NCBI RefSeq assembly: GCF_002209485.1
Contig: NZ_NJIX01000003.1
Location: 868,001 to 932,000, forward strand
Source of the DNA: Achromobacter sp. HZ34
GTDB taxonomy: Bacteria > Pseudomonadota > Gammaproteobacteria > Burkholderiales > Burkholderiaceae_B
Direction of reading: 5' to 3'
DNA length: 64,000 nt
Shown: positions 18,253 through 27,013 of the stretch, one piece after another
Numbering within the stretch: position 1 is the stretch's first letter
Layout of the letters: each line of letters starts with the position of its first letter
Translations under genes and position numbers: made by a program
Notes under the pieces: model-generated
The model's input: the letters and a program-made list of their open reading frames with translations, nothing else
Databases searched by the model: none
Told to the model about the DNA's origin: nothing

Positions 18253-18822
18253 ATGCGCATTTCAGATGCTCAATGGATTCCGTCGACCCAGCATCAAACC
18301 TGGGAAGCGCTAACTACCTGTTCAGTTCTTCGGGAATGCATTCCCGGCTGTGTGCAGGTGGAGTGCAAATCGCCGACGGAATATGCCTTTACCGTTCGCG
18401 TCAAAGTGGCCGGTCTTGGCGCGGACTATGAGGGCGAGCTTTTGCTCTCGGATGTCAACGCCCCCCACGGTTGCACACTTGTCTTCGAGGGCAAGGGCGC
18501 AGCGGCCGGGCTTGCAATCGGCACTGCTCAAGTCAACTTGTCCCCCAAGGACGACGGTACCCGCCTGTCCTATACGGTTGCTGCGATGGCAGGCGGCAAA
18601 CTGGGCGAAGTCGGCGAGGCCACGCTGGTGAAGGCGGCCGAGAAAATAGTCGAGAAGTTCTTCGCCTCCTTCATCGATTACATGTCGCGGCAACCCCGTG
18701 TCGCCCCCCCGGCGCCGCCCCCGACTCCGGAATCACGCGGCCTGCACAATTCGCGTTGGTCCTGGGCGGCAGTGCTGGCGGTTGTGGTGGTATTTGTGGG
18801 ATATCACACCTTCTTCACCTGA
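18253..18822 (+). CDS. CoxG/SRPBCC-family protein with C-terminal membrane anchor
   Basis: This 189-residue protein has the SRPBCC (START-like) ligand-binding fold of the CoxG family (carbon monoxide dehydrogenase subunit G): an N-terminal WEALTTCSVLRECIPGC segment, then alternating beta strands ending in a long helix (TLVKAAEKIVEKFFASF). A Pro-rich stretch near residue 155 and one hydrophobic helix (about 170-186) follow, so it is probably anchored by its tail to the membrane. The start is supported by AAGGAGACAGCC before the ATG. No cox genes are nearby, so its role is unknown; other members bind lipids or recruit enzymes to the membrane. Confidence 0.75.
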   Translation: MRISDAQWIPSTQHQTWEALTTCSVLRECIPGCVQVECKSPTEYAFTVRVKVAGLGADYEGELLLSDVNAPHGCTLVFEGKGAAAGLAIGTAQVNLSPKDDGTRLSYTVAAMAGGKLGEVGEATLVKAAEKIVEKFFASFIDYMSRQPRVAPPAPPPTPESRGLHNSRWSWAAVLAVVVVFVGYHTFFT

Positions 18823-19009
18823 TCGCTCCGCTTTCGCGATTTATGGTTTATTGACGATGCGCTCCGCTTGCCGAGAACCGCGTCGTCGCTCGCCTGCGGT
18901 GTCATAGCCCAGGCGGGCGGCTTGACGCTGCCGTAGCGTCTCTCGTTGCATATCGTCAACGTCCTTGGTGATATGCTTGCTGCCCCCAGGCTGTAAGCAA
19001 ATCTAAGCC

Positions 19010-19885
19010 ATGCGTAGCCGCGATATAACCGACCTGCTAATCCTCGCCGCGGTATGGGGCGGATCGTTTCTCTTCATCCGCATGGGCGTGCCCGAGTTTG
19101 GCCCGGCCCCGCTGATCGAGCTCCGCGTCGGCCTTGCCGCCCTCGCTCTGCTGCCGCTGCTGATCTGGCAGAACAAGACCCGCACGTTGCTCCGCAACTG
19201 GAAAGCAATCTTCGTCGTCGGCACATTCAACGCTACCCTCCCCTTCATTCTGTTCGCCTATGCCGCACAGCAACTGGGCGCAGGTTTCCTGTCTATCGCC
19301 AACGCGGTCACACCCATGTGGGGCGCCGCGATAGGCTGGATTTGGCTGGGTGATCGCCTCGCCCCTTCGCGAGTCGCTGGGATGGCTCTGGGACTGGCAG
19401 GCATCGTGGTCCTGGTCTGGGACAAATTCAATTTCGGTTCGGGCGGCAGCGGCTTGCCCGTTCTGGCCGCGTTACTGGCGCCCGTCTGCTACGGCATCTC
19501 CGCGAATTGCACCAAACGCTATCTGGCCGGCGTCGATGCGTTGACCAATACAGCCGGCAGCATGCTCGCGGCAGCGTTGACGCTTCTTCCCTTCGCCATC
19601 TGGACCTGGCCATCGCAGCCCGTCTCCTTCCAGGCCTGGAGCGCCACATTGCTGCTGGCACTTGTCTGCACAGGCTTTGCCTACGTCCTTTTTTTCCGAC
19701 TGATTGCCAGTGTCGGGCCGACCGGTGCGATTAGTGTGACGTTTTTGGTACCTATCTTCGGCGTGTTCTGGGGAGCCTTCCTGCTTGACGAGATCGTCAC
19801 GTCCAACATGCTGGCGGGTGCCGCGGTCGTATTGGCCGGTACCGCGCTGGCGTTGGGCCTGATCAGGCTTCCCGCCCTGCGCTGA
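19010..19885 (+). CDS. EamA-family (DMT) transporter
   Basis: This 291-residue protein has ten predicted helices in two EamA repeats, the drug/metabolite transporter fold. The first repeat opens with LLILAAVWGGSFLFIRMGV and the second covers roughly residues 150-285, with the usual LVPIFGVFWGAFLLDE near its end. Such carriers usually export amino acids or metabolites; substrate unknown. It stands alone between the CoxG-like gene and the CPBP gene. Confidence 0.88.
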   Translation: MRSRDITDLLILAAVWGGSFLFIRMGVPEFGPAPLIELRVGLAALALLPLLIWQNKTRTLLRNWKAIFVVGTFNATLPFILFAYAAQQLGAGFLSIANAVTPMWGAAIGWIWLGDRLAPSRVAGMALGLAGIVVLVWDKFNFGSGGSGLPVLAALLAPVCYGISANCTKRYLAGVDALTNTAGSMLAAALTLLPFAIWTWPSQPVSFQAWSATLLLALVCTGFAYVLFFRLIASVGPTGAISVTFLVPIFGVFWGAFLLDEIVTSNMLAGAAVVLAGTALALGLIRLPALR

Positions 19886-19975
19886 CGTCGTGCGTTGTTG
19901 CGGTACGCCGGCGGGCGACACGCCGACGTACCGCGCAATCTCACGATGGGAAACGATATATGTTGTACGACCCTT
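19886..19975 (-). pseudogene. Possible helix-turn-helix remnant between two plus-strand genes
   Basis: Reading the minus strand through this short gap gives about 22 residues that look like a real DNA-binding helix-turn-helix (SHREIARYVGVSPAGVPQQR), of the kind ending Crp/Fnr-type or similar regulators. There is no complete gene around it, and the plus strand carries the start of the CPBP gene. It may be the end of a decayed regulator or chance. Confidence 0.25.
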
Positions 19976-20835
19976 TGGCTTGGCTGACCTGGGCTTGCGT
20001 CTTTCTGGCTGCGGCATGCGCCTGGCTGCAGCCGGCGCGATGGCGGATTCATCTGCCGGTGCTGCTTGCCTTTGGCTATACGGCAGCGACCCTGGACCTG
20101 CAGCTAACTTGGGAAGCGCTGGCCATATTTGGCGTCCTGTTCACCGCAGCCGGAGCGGTTCAGCCACGCATGCCTCCTTATCTGCTGGTGCCGGGGCATA
20201 TGCTCTATATCGGGGTAGCCATCGCATTGGGTACCCATCAACTACCCGGCTTCCAGAATCCGGTGGCGCTCTACGCCGTGCGTACGACACCCGATGCCGT
20301 GCCCTTTACGCTGTTCCTGAATCTGGACAAGCCGCTGGTCGGATTTTGGGTGGTTCTTACTCTCCCCTGGATCACGTCACGCCGCTTCTGGCGACAAGTC
20401 TTTCCCGCGGCGGGCGCGGCACTGCTTTTGGCAATCCCCCTCTGCATGACCTTGGCCCTTGCACTGGGTATCGTGCACTGGGCACCGAAGCTACCGCCCT
20501 ACACGTTGCTTTGGACGCTGAATAATCTACTGCTGGTTTGTGTAGCCGAGGAAGCGTTCTTCCGCGCTTACGTGCAGGGTGGGCTGTCTCGACTTTTCCA
20601 CAATGGCAAGACTGCTCGGTTCGGTGCGCTATTCGTAGCGGCGATTTTTTCCGGCGCGGCGTGTTATGCGGGTGGATGGCGCTGGATGCTACTTGCCACC
20701 GTCGCAGGCACCGCGTGTGGCTGGGCTTATCAGCGTGGAGGTCTCCGTGCTGCGGTAATGACGCGCTTTGGTCTGAATGCCGTGCATTTCTTCTTTCTTA
20801 CGTATCCGGAATTGCAGGCTTCTGCGATGCGTTAG
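19960..20835 (+). CDS. CPBP-family intramembrane glutamic protease
   Basis: This 291-residue protein has about eight hydrophobic helices and the CPBP (CAAX protease, Abi) signature: VAEEAFFRAYVQGGL (EExxxR, near residue 192) and a later FGLNAVHFFF whose His completes the active site. Bacterial members cleave membrane-embedded peptides, process bacteriocins or act in self-immunity. The ATG follows GGGAAACGAT; the gene is isolated, so its substrate is unknown. Confidence 0.87.
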   Translation: MLYDPLAWLTWACVFLAAACAWLQPARWRIHLPVLLAFGYTAATLDLQLTWEALAIFGVLFTAAGAVQPRMPPYLLVPGHMLYIGVAIALGTHQLPGFQNPVALYAVRTTPDAVPFTLFLNLDKPLVGFWVVLTLPWITSRRFWRQVFPAAGAALLLAIPLCMTLALALGIVHWAPKLPPYTLLWTLNNLLLVCVAEEAFFRAYVQGGLSRLFHNGKTARFGALFVAAIFSGAACYAGGWRWMLLATVAGTACGWAYQRGGLRAAVMTRFGLNAVHFFFLTYPELQASAMR

Positions 20836-20874
20836 GAGATGAAGCGCAGGCCCCGACACAAGGCTCGCATCTGC

Positions 20875-21456
20875 TTATGGGAGAATCTGTGCCTCGATTT
20901 TTCTCGCAAGCTCCACTGCCAACCGAATGCTGGTCCTGAGCGAATCCAGGTGACCCACGTAGCACGACAGCGCTTCGTTCGCGCGCGTCTCGATAGCGTC
21001 GGCTGTGACCAGGCCTTGGCGCACCAGCATTGCAATGTCTTCTCTATCGTTCTGCGCAAATCTGGAAATCTTGCTTACGGCAAGATCCACCGGAGACAGG
21101 ACGTAGACATCGATGTGGCTGAGACCGAGAGGTACCCGCCAGGCGTCCTCTCGATGATCCTCGTGGATCAGGGAGAACGCCGAGTTGTATTGGGTATCGA
21201 TGTATAGCCAGGGGTCGCGGCCATTCGTTCCTGGCAACTCCACTGAAAGATCGCCAGGAATGGGGATTCTGGCGTCGAATTCCATATCGACGTCGGTGGT
21301 CACCCGATACGCGGTATACAGATGCACTGCGATTCCGCCGGCGATATAGCCCTTGATTGTGCGCTGCAATTGGAGCCGATCCTGCAACTGCAACAGCAGA
21401 TCGCGCAGCGACCGAGCCAACGGCGTATCGAGATGAAAAGGAAAATTCGCTTTCAC
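20875..21456 (-). CDS. DUF6036-type nucleotidyltransferase (AbiEii-like, candidate toxin)
   Basis: This 193-residue protein has a nucleotidyltransferase-like core: YIAGGIAVHLYTAYRVTTDVDMEF near residue 30 combines the GG turn with the T-D-x-D metal-binding pair. That pattern is found in DUF6036 proteins and the AbiEii toxins. The helical C-terminal half (SPVDLAVSKISRFAQNDREDI) is also family-like. The start is taken as GTG at 21456, overlapping the stop of the small upstream gene (GTGA); the open frame continues 34 codons further but would overlap that gene heavily. The tight pairing with a 100-residue partner suggests a toxin-antitoxin or related two-gene cassette. Activity is not proven by sequence. 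Confidence 0.7.
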   Translation of the reverse strand: MKANFPFHLDTPLARSLRDLLLQLQDRLQLQRTIKGYIAGGIAVHLYTAYRVTTDVDMEFDARIPIPGDLSVELPGTNGRDPWLYIDTQYNSAFSLIHEDHREDAWRVPLGLSHIDVYVLSPVDLAVSKISRFAQNDREDIAMLVRQGLVTADAIETRANEALSCYVGHLDSLRTSIRLAVELARKIEAQILP

Positions 21457-21755
21457 GCGCGATCTCTCTCTTCCAACTGACGAAGGAGCATGCTTCGCAA
21501 TCGCGGCAGCGTCACGATGTGGCCCTGTGCCATCAAGTCGGCGGGCGGCAAACGGCACTCATCGGCGTGTTTGTCGAAATACACCTCGCTCGAAGTCCAC
21601 AGCGCGTCCGCACGTGTTGGATAGTAGGTTTCCACTGCGGCAGCGGCCAGACGAAAAATGCTAGCCTCAACTTGATCGCGCGCGGACGCTACCTGGCCTA
21701 ACGCTGCCGCGATGCAGCTATCAAGCATTCGTTGTTCGTTCTCGCGCGCGTCCAT
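21453..21755 (-). CDS. Small partner of the DUF6036 nucleotidyltransferase (candidate antitoxin)
   Basis: This 100-residue protein starts at an ATG at 21755 behind a strong GGAGG; an upstream in-frame start at 21806 would add 17 residues. It is mostly helical and acidic at the N-terminus, with SIFRLAAAAVETYYPTRADALWTSSEVYF in the middle, of which YYPTRADALW looks most distinctive. I recognise no named domain. It overlaps the nucleotidyltransferase by four bases and comes first, the order typical of an antitoxin. The alternative is a structural partner of an unrelated enzyme. Confidence 0.65.
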   Translation of the reverse strand: MDARENEQRMLDSCIAAALGQVASARDQVEASIFRLAAAAVETYYPTRADALWTSSEVYFDKHADECRLPPADLMAQGHIVTLPRLRSMLLRQLEERDRA

Positions 21756-21860
21756 GGCGTGACCTCCAAGTCGACGGGAAATTATCACACGGAACCACGA
21801 GGACACGGCGCCCTTCTACCTATCAGCCAGGTACGAACACCAACTGATAGTCGGTGGTTG

Positions 21861-23066
21861 CTACACCCGCTCGAATATCCCCGCAGCCCCCATGCCAGTC
21901 CCTACGCACATCGTCACCATACCGTACTTCAATTGCCGACGATTCAATGCGTGCACCAGCGTGGCGGCGCGGATGGCGCCGGTGGCGCCAAGGGGGTGGC
22001 CCAGGGCAATGGCGCCGCCCAAAGGGTTGACCTTGGCAGGGTCCAGGTCGAGGTCACGAATGACCGCCAAGGATTGGGCGGCGAAGGCTTCGTTCAGTTC
22101 TATCCAGTCGATCTGGTTCAAGCTCAGGCCTGCCTGGTCCAGCGCGGCGGGGATGGCGACGCGCGGGCCTATGCCCATGATGTCCGGCGCGACGCCGCGT
22201 ACGGCGCAGCCCACGTAACGTGCCAGCGGGGTCAGGCCGTGGTCGCGCACGGCGCGCTCCGAAGCCAACAGCAACACGGCGGCGCCGTCGGAGGTCTGGG
22301 AACTGTTGCCGGCGGTGACGCTACCGCGAGCGGCGAAGACGGGCTTCAGGCGCGCCAAGGCTTCCGCGGAGGTGTCTGCGCGCGGACCTTCGTCGCGCGT
22401 GAACGCGATGCCGGCTTGCACGGATTCGCCCGTGCCTTGCGACAGGTCGGGCGCACGAAGCGTGACAGCGACGCCGCTGATTTCGTCGTCGAACTCACCT
22501 GCCTTCTGCGCTTCCAACGCACGTTGATGCGAGCGCAGCGCGAAGGCGTCCTGGTCTTCGCGCGATACCTGCCATTGTTGCGCGACGCGTTCCGCGGTCA
22601 GGCCCATGCCGTAGGCGATGCCGATGTTCTCGTCATTGGCAAAGACGGACGGCGAAAATGACGGGGCGTAGCCCATCATCGGCACTTGGCTCATGGATTC
22701 GACACCGCCCGCCAGCATGACGTCCGCCTCGCCGACACGGATGCGGTCCGCGGCCAGGGCGATGGCGCTCAGGCCCGAGGCGCAGAAGCGATTGACGGTC
22801 ATGCCGGCAACGGTGTCCGGCAGGCCGGCCAACAAGGCGGCCAGTCGCGCGACGTTCAAGCCCTGCGAGCCTTCCGGACGCGCGCAACCGATGACGGCGT
22901 CCTGGATGGCGGCGGGGTCCAAGGCGGGTACGCGAGCCAGAGCGGCGCGAATCATGTGCGCCAGCAGATCGTCCGGACGCACGGTGCGCAGCATGCCGCG
23001 CGGCGCTTTGCCAACTGGCGAGCGGGTCGCGGCGACGATATAGACGTCTTGGAGATTGCGGGTCAT
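21861..23066 (-). CDS. Acetyl-CoA acyltransferase (thiolase)
   Basis: This 401-residue thiolase cleaves 3-ketoacyl-CoA with CoA in beta-oxidation. The nucleophilic Cys lies in VNRFCASGLSAI near residue 93, and the C-terminal motifs GGAIALGHPLGATGA and CVGTGMGAAGIFE carry the catalytic His and the second Cys. It lies nine bases after the FadN-like gene, so it is probably FadA-like rather than a biosynthetic acetoacetyl-CoA thiolase. Confidence 0.92.
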   Translation of the reverse strand: MTRNLQDVYIVAATRSPVGKAPRGMLRTVRPDDLLAHMIRAALARVPALDPAAIQDAVIGCARPEGSQGLNVARLAALLAGLPDTVAGMTVNRFCASGLSAIALAADRIRVGEADVMLAGGVESMSQVPMMGYAPSFSPSVFANDENIGIAYGMGLTAERVAQQWQVSREDQDAFALRSHQRALEAQKAGEFDDEISGVAVTLRAPDLSQGTGESVQAGIAFTRDEGPRADTSAEALARLKPVFAARGSVTAGNSSQTSDGAAVLLLASERAVRDHGLTPLARYVGCAVRGVAPDIMGIGPRVAIPAALDQAGLSLNQIDWIELNEAFAAQSLAVIRDLDLDPAKVNPLGGAIALGHPLGATGAIRAATLVHALNRRQLKYGMVTMCVGTGMGAAGIFERV

Positions 23067-23075
23067 GGTGGCTCC

Positions 23076-25601
23076 TTAATTCCGTACCGGCTTGCCCGTC
23101 TTGAGCAGGCCGGCGATGCGTTCCTGAGTCTTGGGCTGGCCGAGCAGACGCAGGAAGGCACGGCGCTCTTGTGCGAGCATCCATTCTTCGTCCACGAGCG
23201 AACCGGCATCGACATCGCCGCCGCAGATGACCTGCGCGACCGCCAAGCCCAACTCGTAGTCGTAAGCGGAGATGAACCCACCATCGCGCATATTCACCAA
23301 CTGCGCGGTCAGCGTGGCGATGCCGTCGCGGCCCGCTACCGGGAAGGGTTGCTGCAAAGGCGGCCGCCAGCCGGCATCAGCCAGGGCGCCTGCCTGCTGC
23401 AGGGCCGCATATAGCAAGGCATCCGGATGAGGAACGATGAGGTCGCTTTCGCGCAGATAACCGATCTCGCGCGCATCCAGGGCGGACCGGGAAACCTGCG
23501 CGGTGGCCACGGCCTGCGCGAATTTCTGCACGAACCACAGCAGTGGTGCGTCTGGTGCGCTGGCGGCGCGCAATTCGGCGGCGCGGCGGGCGCAGTAAGC
23601 CAGGCCGCCCGCACCTGGCACCAGGCCGACGCCGACTTCGACCAGCCCGATATAGGTCTCCATATGCGCGACGCGCGCGGAAGCATGCACGGAGATTTCG
23701 CAACCGCCGCCCAAGGCCAGGCCCGCCAGCGCCACGACGGTGGGCACCTGCGCGTTGCGCATGCGTTGGGCCACGCGTTGCAGTTCACGCTCCATCGGTT
23801 CGATGGTTGCCGCCCCGCCCTGCATGTAGGCTTGCAACATGGACTGCAGGTCGGCGCCGGCGGAGAAGGGCTCGCCATCCTGCCAGATCACCAGGCCACG
23901 GTAGTTGGCTTCGGCAAGATCTATCGCACGTAGAATCCCGGCCGTGACGGTGGGACTGATGGTGTGCATCTTGGTCTTGAACGACGCGACGAGGATGTCG
24001 GCACGGCCAGGCTCGAAAGCCGTCCACAAACGGATATCGGTGTCTTCGTAGACGGTATCGCCCAAGGCCATCACGGCGGCGGCCAGCGCCGGCGATTTCG
24101 CCGGTGCGGTCGATGCCGTGGACGAGTGCGCCGCCAACTTCGCGGCGCCTGCTCTCGCTTCGCCCACCAGCAACGGCGGCGCCAGATGCGTTGCGTAGAC
24201 GGCCAGCATGCGCCGTGGCTGGAATTGGCCGAGCGTGGGGTTCCACGAGCCTTCCGGCGTATGCACACCGCCCGCCTCCGCGACAGGTCCTTCAAGGACC
24301 CATGACGGCAAGGGCGTCGCAGCCAATGCCGCGCCGCTGTCGATGTCCTCCTGGATCCAGCGCGCGACCTGCAACCAACCCGCCGCCTGCCAGACTTCGA
24401 ACGGCCCCTGCGCATGGCCGAAGCCCCAACGCATGGCCTGGTCCAGGTCGCGCGCGGTCTCCGCGATGTCCGCGAGATGCACCGCCGCGTAATGGAAGGT
24501 ATCGCGCAACAAGGCCCAGACGAAACGTGCCTGCGGGTGATCGCAGGCATGCAAGTCCTGCAGTCGGCGTGCCGGATCGCGCTGGGACAAGGCAGCAGCA
24601 ACCCGGTCGTCCAGCTGTGCATCGATCGGCACGTAATCCCGGCTGGCCGGATCCAGGCGCAGGATGGCCTTGCCGGCCTTGCGATAGAAGCCCGCGCCCG
24701 TCTTCTGCCCTAACGCGCCATTACGCAGTAGCTCCGCCAGTACCGGGGGCGTGGCGAAGGTCGGATGAAAAGGGTCGTCCGGCAGTCCATCCTGCATGGT
24801 ACGCATCACGTGCGCCAGGGTGTCCAGGCCGACCACGTCCGCCGTGCGGAAAGTGCCGGATTTGGCCCGGCCCAGGCGCTTGCCGGTCAACTCGTCGACC
24901 ATGTCGTAGGTCAGGCCATGACGATCGGCTTCTATCATGGCCGCCATGATGCCGAAGACGCCAACGCGGTTACCCACAAAATTCGGCGTGTCCTTCGCCC
25001 GCACCACGCGCTTGCCCAGATCGGCGACGAGGAAGGTCTCCAGGTCGTCCAGCAACTCGGGCGCCGTAAGCGGCCCGGGGATCAATTCGACCAAGGGCAT
25101 GTAGCGCGGCGGGTTGAAGAAATGCACGCCGCAGAAGCGTGGCTGGATGTCCGCTGGCAGGCTCGCCGCCAGCGAACTCAGCGACAAGCCGGAAGTGTTG
25201 CTGGCCAACGTGGCATGCGGCGCCAGCGCGGGCAGGATCAAACGGTAGAGTTGCTCTTTCCAATCCAGCCGCTCGGCAATCGCTTCGATGACCAGGTCGC
25301 ACTCGTGCAGGCGGTCCAGGTGTTCGTCGTAGTTGAGCGGTTCGATGTGCTGGGCCAAGGCAGGCAGCGCAAGTGGCGCCGGGTTCAGCTTGGCCAGGCC
25401 CGCCACGGCCTTGCGCGCGATGGCGCTGCGGTCGGCACCTTCCGCAGGCAGGTCATACAGCAGCACCGGCACACTGCTATTGACGCAATGCGCGGCGATC
25501 TGCGCGCCCATCACGCCGGCGCCGAGCACGGCTACCTTGCGTATCCGCGCGGTGGGGGTCAAGGTGACCTCTTCAACGGTGGGATGCTTGCTTGTCTCCA
25601 T
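23076..25601 (-). CDS. 3-hydroxyacyl-CoA dehydrogenase / enoyl-CoA hydratase, FadN-like
   Basis: This 841-residue protein has the dehydrogenase first and the hydratase last, the FadN order rather than the FadB/FadJ order. The Rossmann motif VAVLGAGVMGAQIAAHC is at residues 24-40; HFFNPPRYMPLVELIPG is the dehydrogenase active-site segment. The C-terminal crotonase-fold domain has FSAGADL and LALGGGCEISVHA for the oxyanion hole and VEVGVGLVPGAGG with the catalytic Glu. It would do the hydration and oxidation steps of beta-oxidation, with the next gene's thiolase ending the cycle. It is the first gene of the pair; the 182 upstream bases lead to clsB with no striking feature. Confidence 0.9.
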   Translation of the reverse strand: METSKHPTVEEVTLTPTARIRKVAVLGAGVMGAQIAAHCVNSSVPVLLYDLPAEGADRSAIARKAVAGLAKLNPAPLALPALAQHIEPLNYDEHLDRLHECDLVIEAIAERLDWKEQLYRLILPALAPHATLASNTSGLSLSSLAASLPADIQPRFCGVHFFNPPRYMPLVELIPGPLTAPELLDDLETFLVADLGKRVVRAKDTPNFVGNRVGVFGIMAAMIEADRHGLTYDMVDELTGKRLGRAKSGTFRTADVVGLDTLAHVMRTMQDGLPDDPFHPTFATPPVLAELLRNGALGQKTGAGFYRKAGKAILRLDPASRDYVPIDAQLDDRVAAALSQRDPARRLQDLHACDHPQARFVWALLRDTFHYAAVHLADIAETARDLDQAMRWGFGHAQGPFEVWQAAGWLQVARWIQEDIDSGAALAATPLPSWVLEGPVAEAGGVHTPEGSWNPTLGQFQPRRMLAVYATHLAPPLLVGEARAGAAKLAAHSSTASTAPAKSPALAAAVMALGDTVYEDTDIRLWTAFEPGRADILVASFKTKMHTISPTVTAGILRAIDLAEANYRGLVIWQDGEPFSAGADLQSMLQAYMQGGAATIEPMERELQRVAQRMRNAQVPTVVALAGLALGGGCEISVHASARVAHMETYIGLVEVGVGLVPGAGGLAYCARRAAELRAASAPDAPLLWFVQKFAQAVATAQVSRSALDAREIGYLRESDLIVPHPDALLYAALQQAGALADAGWRPPLQQPFPVAGRDGIATLTAQLVNMRDGGFISAYDYELGLAVAQVICGGDVDAGSLVDEEWMLAQERRAFLRLLGQPKTQERIAGLLKTGKPVRN

Positions 25602-25783
25602 GCCTGTCTCCTGCGGCGCCCCCGCGAATTACAGCGGCGCATCGGTGCATTTATCGTAAGGGCCAGCATAACGCGAGCATCGCCCGCTTGTCCGCGCAAC
25701 ATGACTCATCCGACACGGTGCCGCAAAGCATTCCAGCAGCGCGCCGGAAAGCCGCGGCGACGCGGTGGCGACTGAAGCGCCCG

Positions 25784-27013
25784 TCAATACTTTCCGGACC
25801 GTCCCGTCAACGCCACGCCCAGGCGCAGCACGGTATACGACACCGTATCCACACACCGCCGCAACCATCCACGCCGTGCGTACTCGACACTGCGCACCAG
25901 CCGCCCGCCCCGCGCAATCTCCGCCTCCAGGCGCGTATGCAGCTCTTCCGCGAAGCCCGCGTTATCCACCACCACATTGGCTTCACGCGCCAGCAGCAGG
26001 CTGAAGGGATCCAGGTTGGACGAACCCACGGTCGCCATGTGATCGATCACCGCCACCTTGGCATGCAGGAAGCTGGGCATGTATTCGTAGATCTCGATAC
26101 CCGCGCGCAGCAACTCTTCATACAGCGCATGCGTGGCGTAGTACTGCATGCGGTATTCGATCTTGCCTTGCAGCAGCAGACGCACCCGCACACCACGCGC
26201 CGCGGCGCGGGCCAAGGCCTTGCGAAAGCGCACGCCCGGAAAGAAGTACGCGCTGGCGATGAGGATCTCCTCGCGCGCGCGGGAAATCCCGTACAGATAA
26301 GCCCGCTCGAAGGTATTACGAAACCGCAGGTTGTCCCGCAACACCAGCGCCGCGCGCAACCCGCCGGCCGGCGGCTGGGCGGGCGCATCGCCCGGCTTCT
26401 GGAGCCGGCGCCATTGCGCAGGCCGCCGCCATTGCTTGGGATGGCGCCGCGCCGCCGCCCAGTTCAATCTCACCCACAGCAGGTCCTGCGCATGCACGGC
26501 ATAAGGCACCAAAGGCCCCCGCACTTCGACGGCGAAATCGAAGCGGGGATTCGCGGCGATTTCCTCCGTCAAGGCCACATCGTCGTAATCGTCCTGGATA
26601 TTGATGCCGCCGATGAAAGCGATCTCGGAATCCACGATGGCGACCTTGCGATGCAAACGGCGCAGCCGGCTGCGCGAGAACATCAAACGCTTGATCCAGT
26701 GCGGCTCCGGCCGGAAGATGCGGCAATCGCCGCCCGCCGCCTTGATGCGCGCGACGACAGCGTCTCCCTGTTCCTGGCTGCCGAAGCCGTCGATCACCAC
26801 GCGCACGCGCACGCCGCGTCCGGCAGCGCGCTCCAGCGCCTCCAGCACCTTACGTCCGGTGCGATCCAGCAGGAAGATATACGTTTCCAGATGCACATGA
26901 TGGCGTGCATCGTCGATGGCCTCGCACAAGGCCGGAAAGAAATCCGCGCCGTTCATCAGCAGGCGGATGGCATTGCCTTCCGTCCAGTCCAACCTCAAGG
27001 CATGCGTACTCAA
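25784..27013 (-). CDS. clsB: Cardiolipin synthase B-like phospholipase D protein
   Basis: This protein of about 409 residues has two HKD motifs, HRKVAIVDSEIAFIGG near residue 120 and HAKVAVIDHMATVGSSNLD near residue 325, as in phospholipase D-type cardiolipin synthases. ClsB joins phosphatidylglycerol and another head group in the inner membrane. The start is taken as TTG at 27013, overlapping the ybhP stop with GGAA upstream; an ATG at 27064 lies inside ybhP and has no ribosome binding site. The pairing ybhP-clsB is as in E. coli (ybhP-ybhO). Confidence 0.87.
   Translation of the reverse strand: MSTHALRLDWTEGNAIRLLMNGADFFPALCEAIDDARHHVHLETYIFLLDRTGRKVLEALERAAGRGVRVRVVIDGFGSQEQGDAVVARIKAAGGDCRIFRPEPHWIKRLMFSRSRLRRLHRKVAIVDSEIAFIGGINIQDDYDDVALTEEIAANPRFDFAVEVRGPLVPYAVHAQDLLWVRLNWAAARRHPKQWRRPAQWRRLQKPGDAPAQPPAGGLRAALVLRDNLRFRNTFERAYLYGISRAREEILIASAYFFPGVRFRKALARAAARGVRVRLLLQGKIEYRMQYYATHALYEELLRAGIEIYEYMPSFLHAKVAVIDHMATVGSSNLDPFSLLLAREANVVVDNAGFAEELHTRLEAEIARGGRLVRSVEYARRGWLRRCVDTVSYTVLRLGVALTGRSGKY

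Noticed and set aside
18924-18959. GACGCT/AGCGTC stem and a nearby TTGACGAT/ATCGTCAA inverted repeat as a structured RNA
   Set aside because: Arms are short and widely spaced, no T-run follows, and no promoter is evident; it does not rise above chance.
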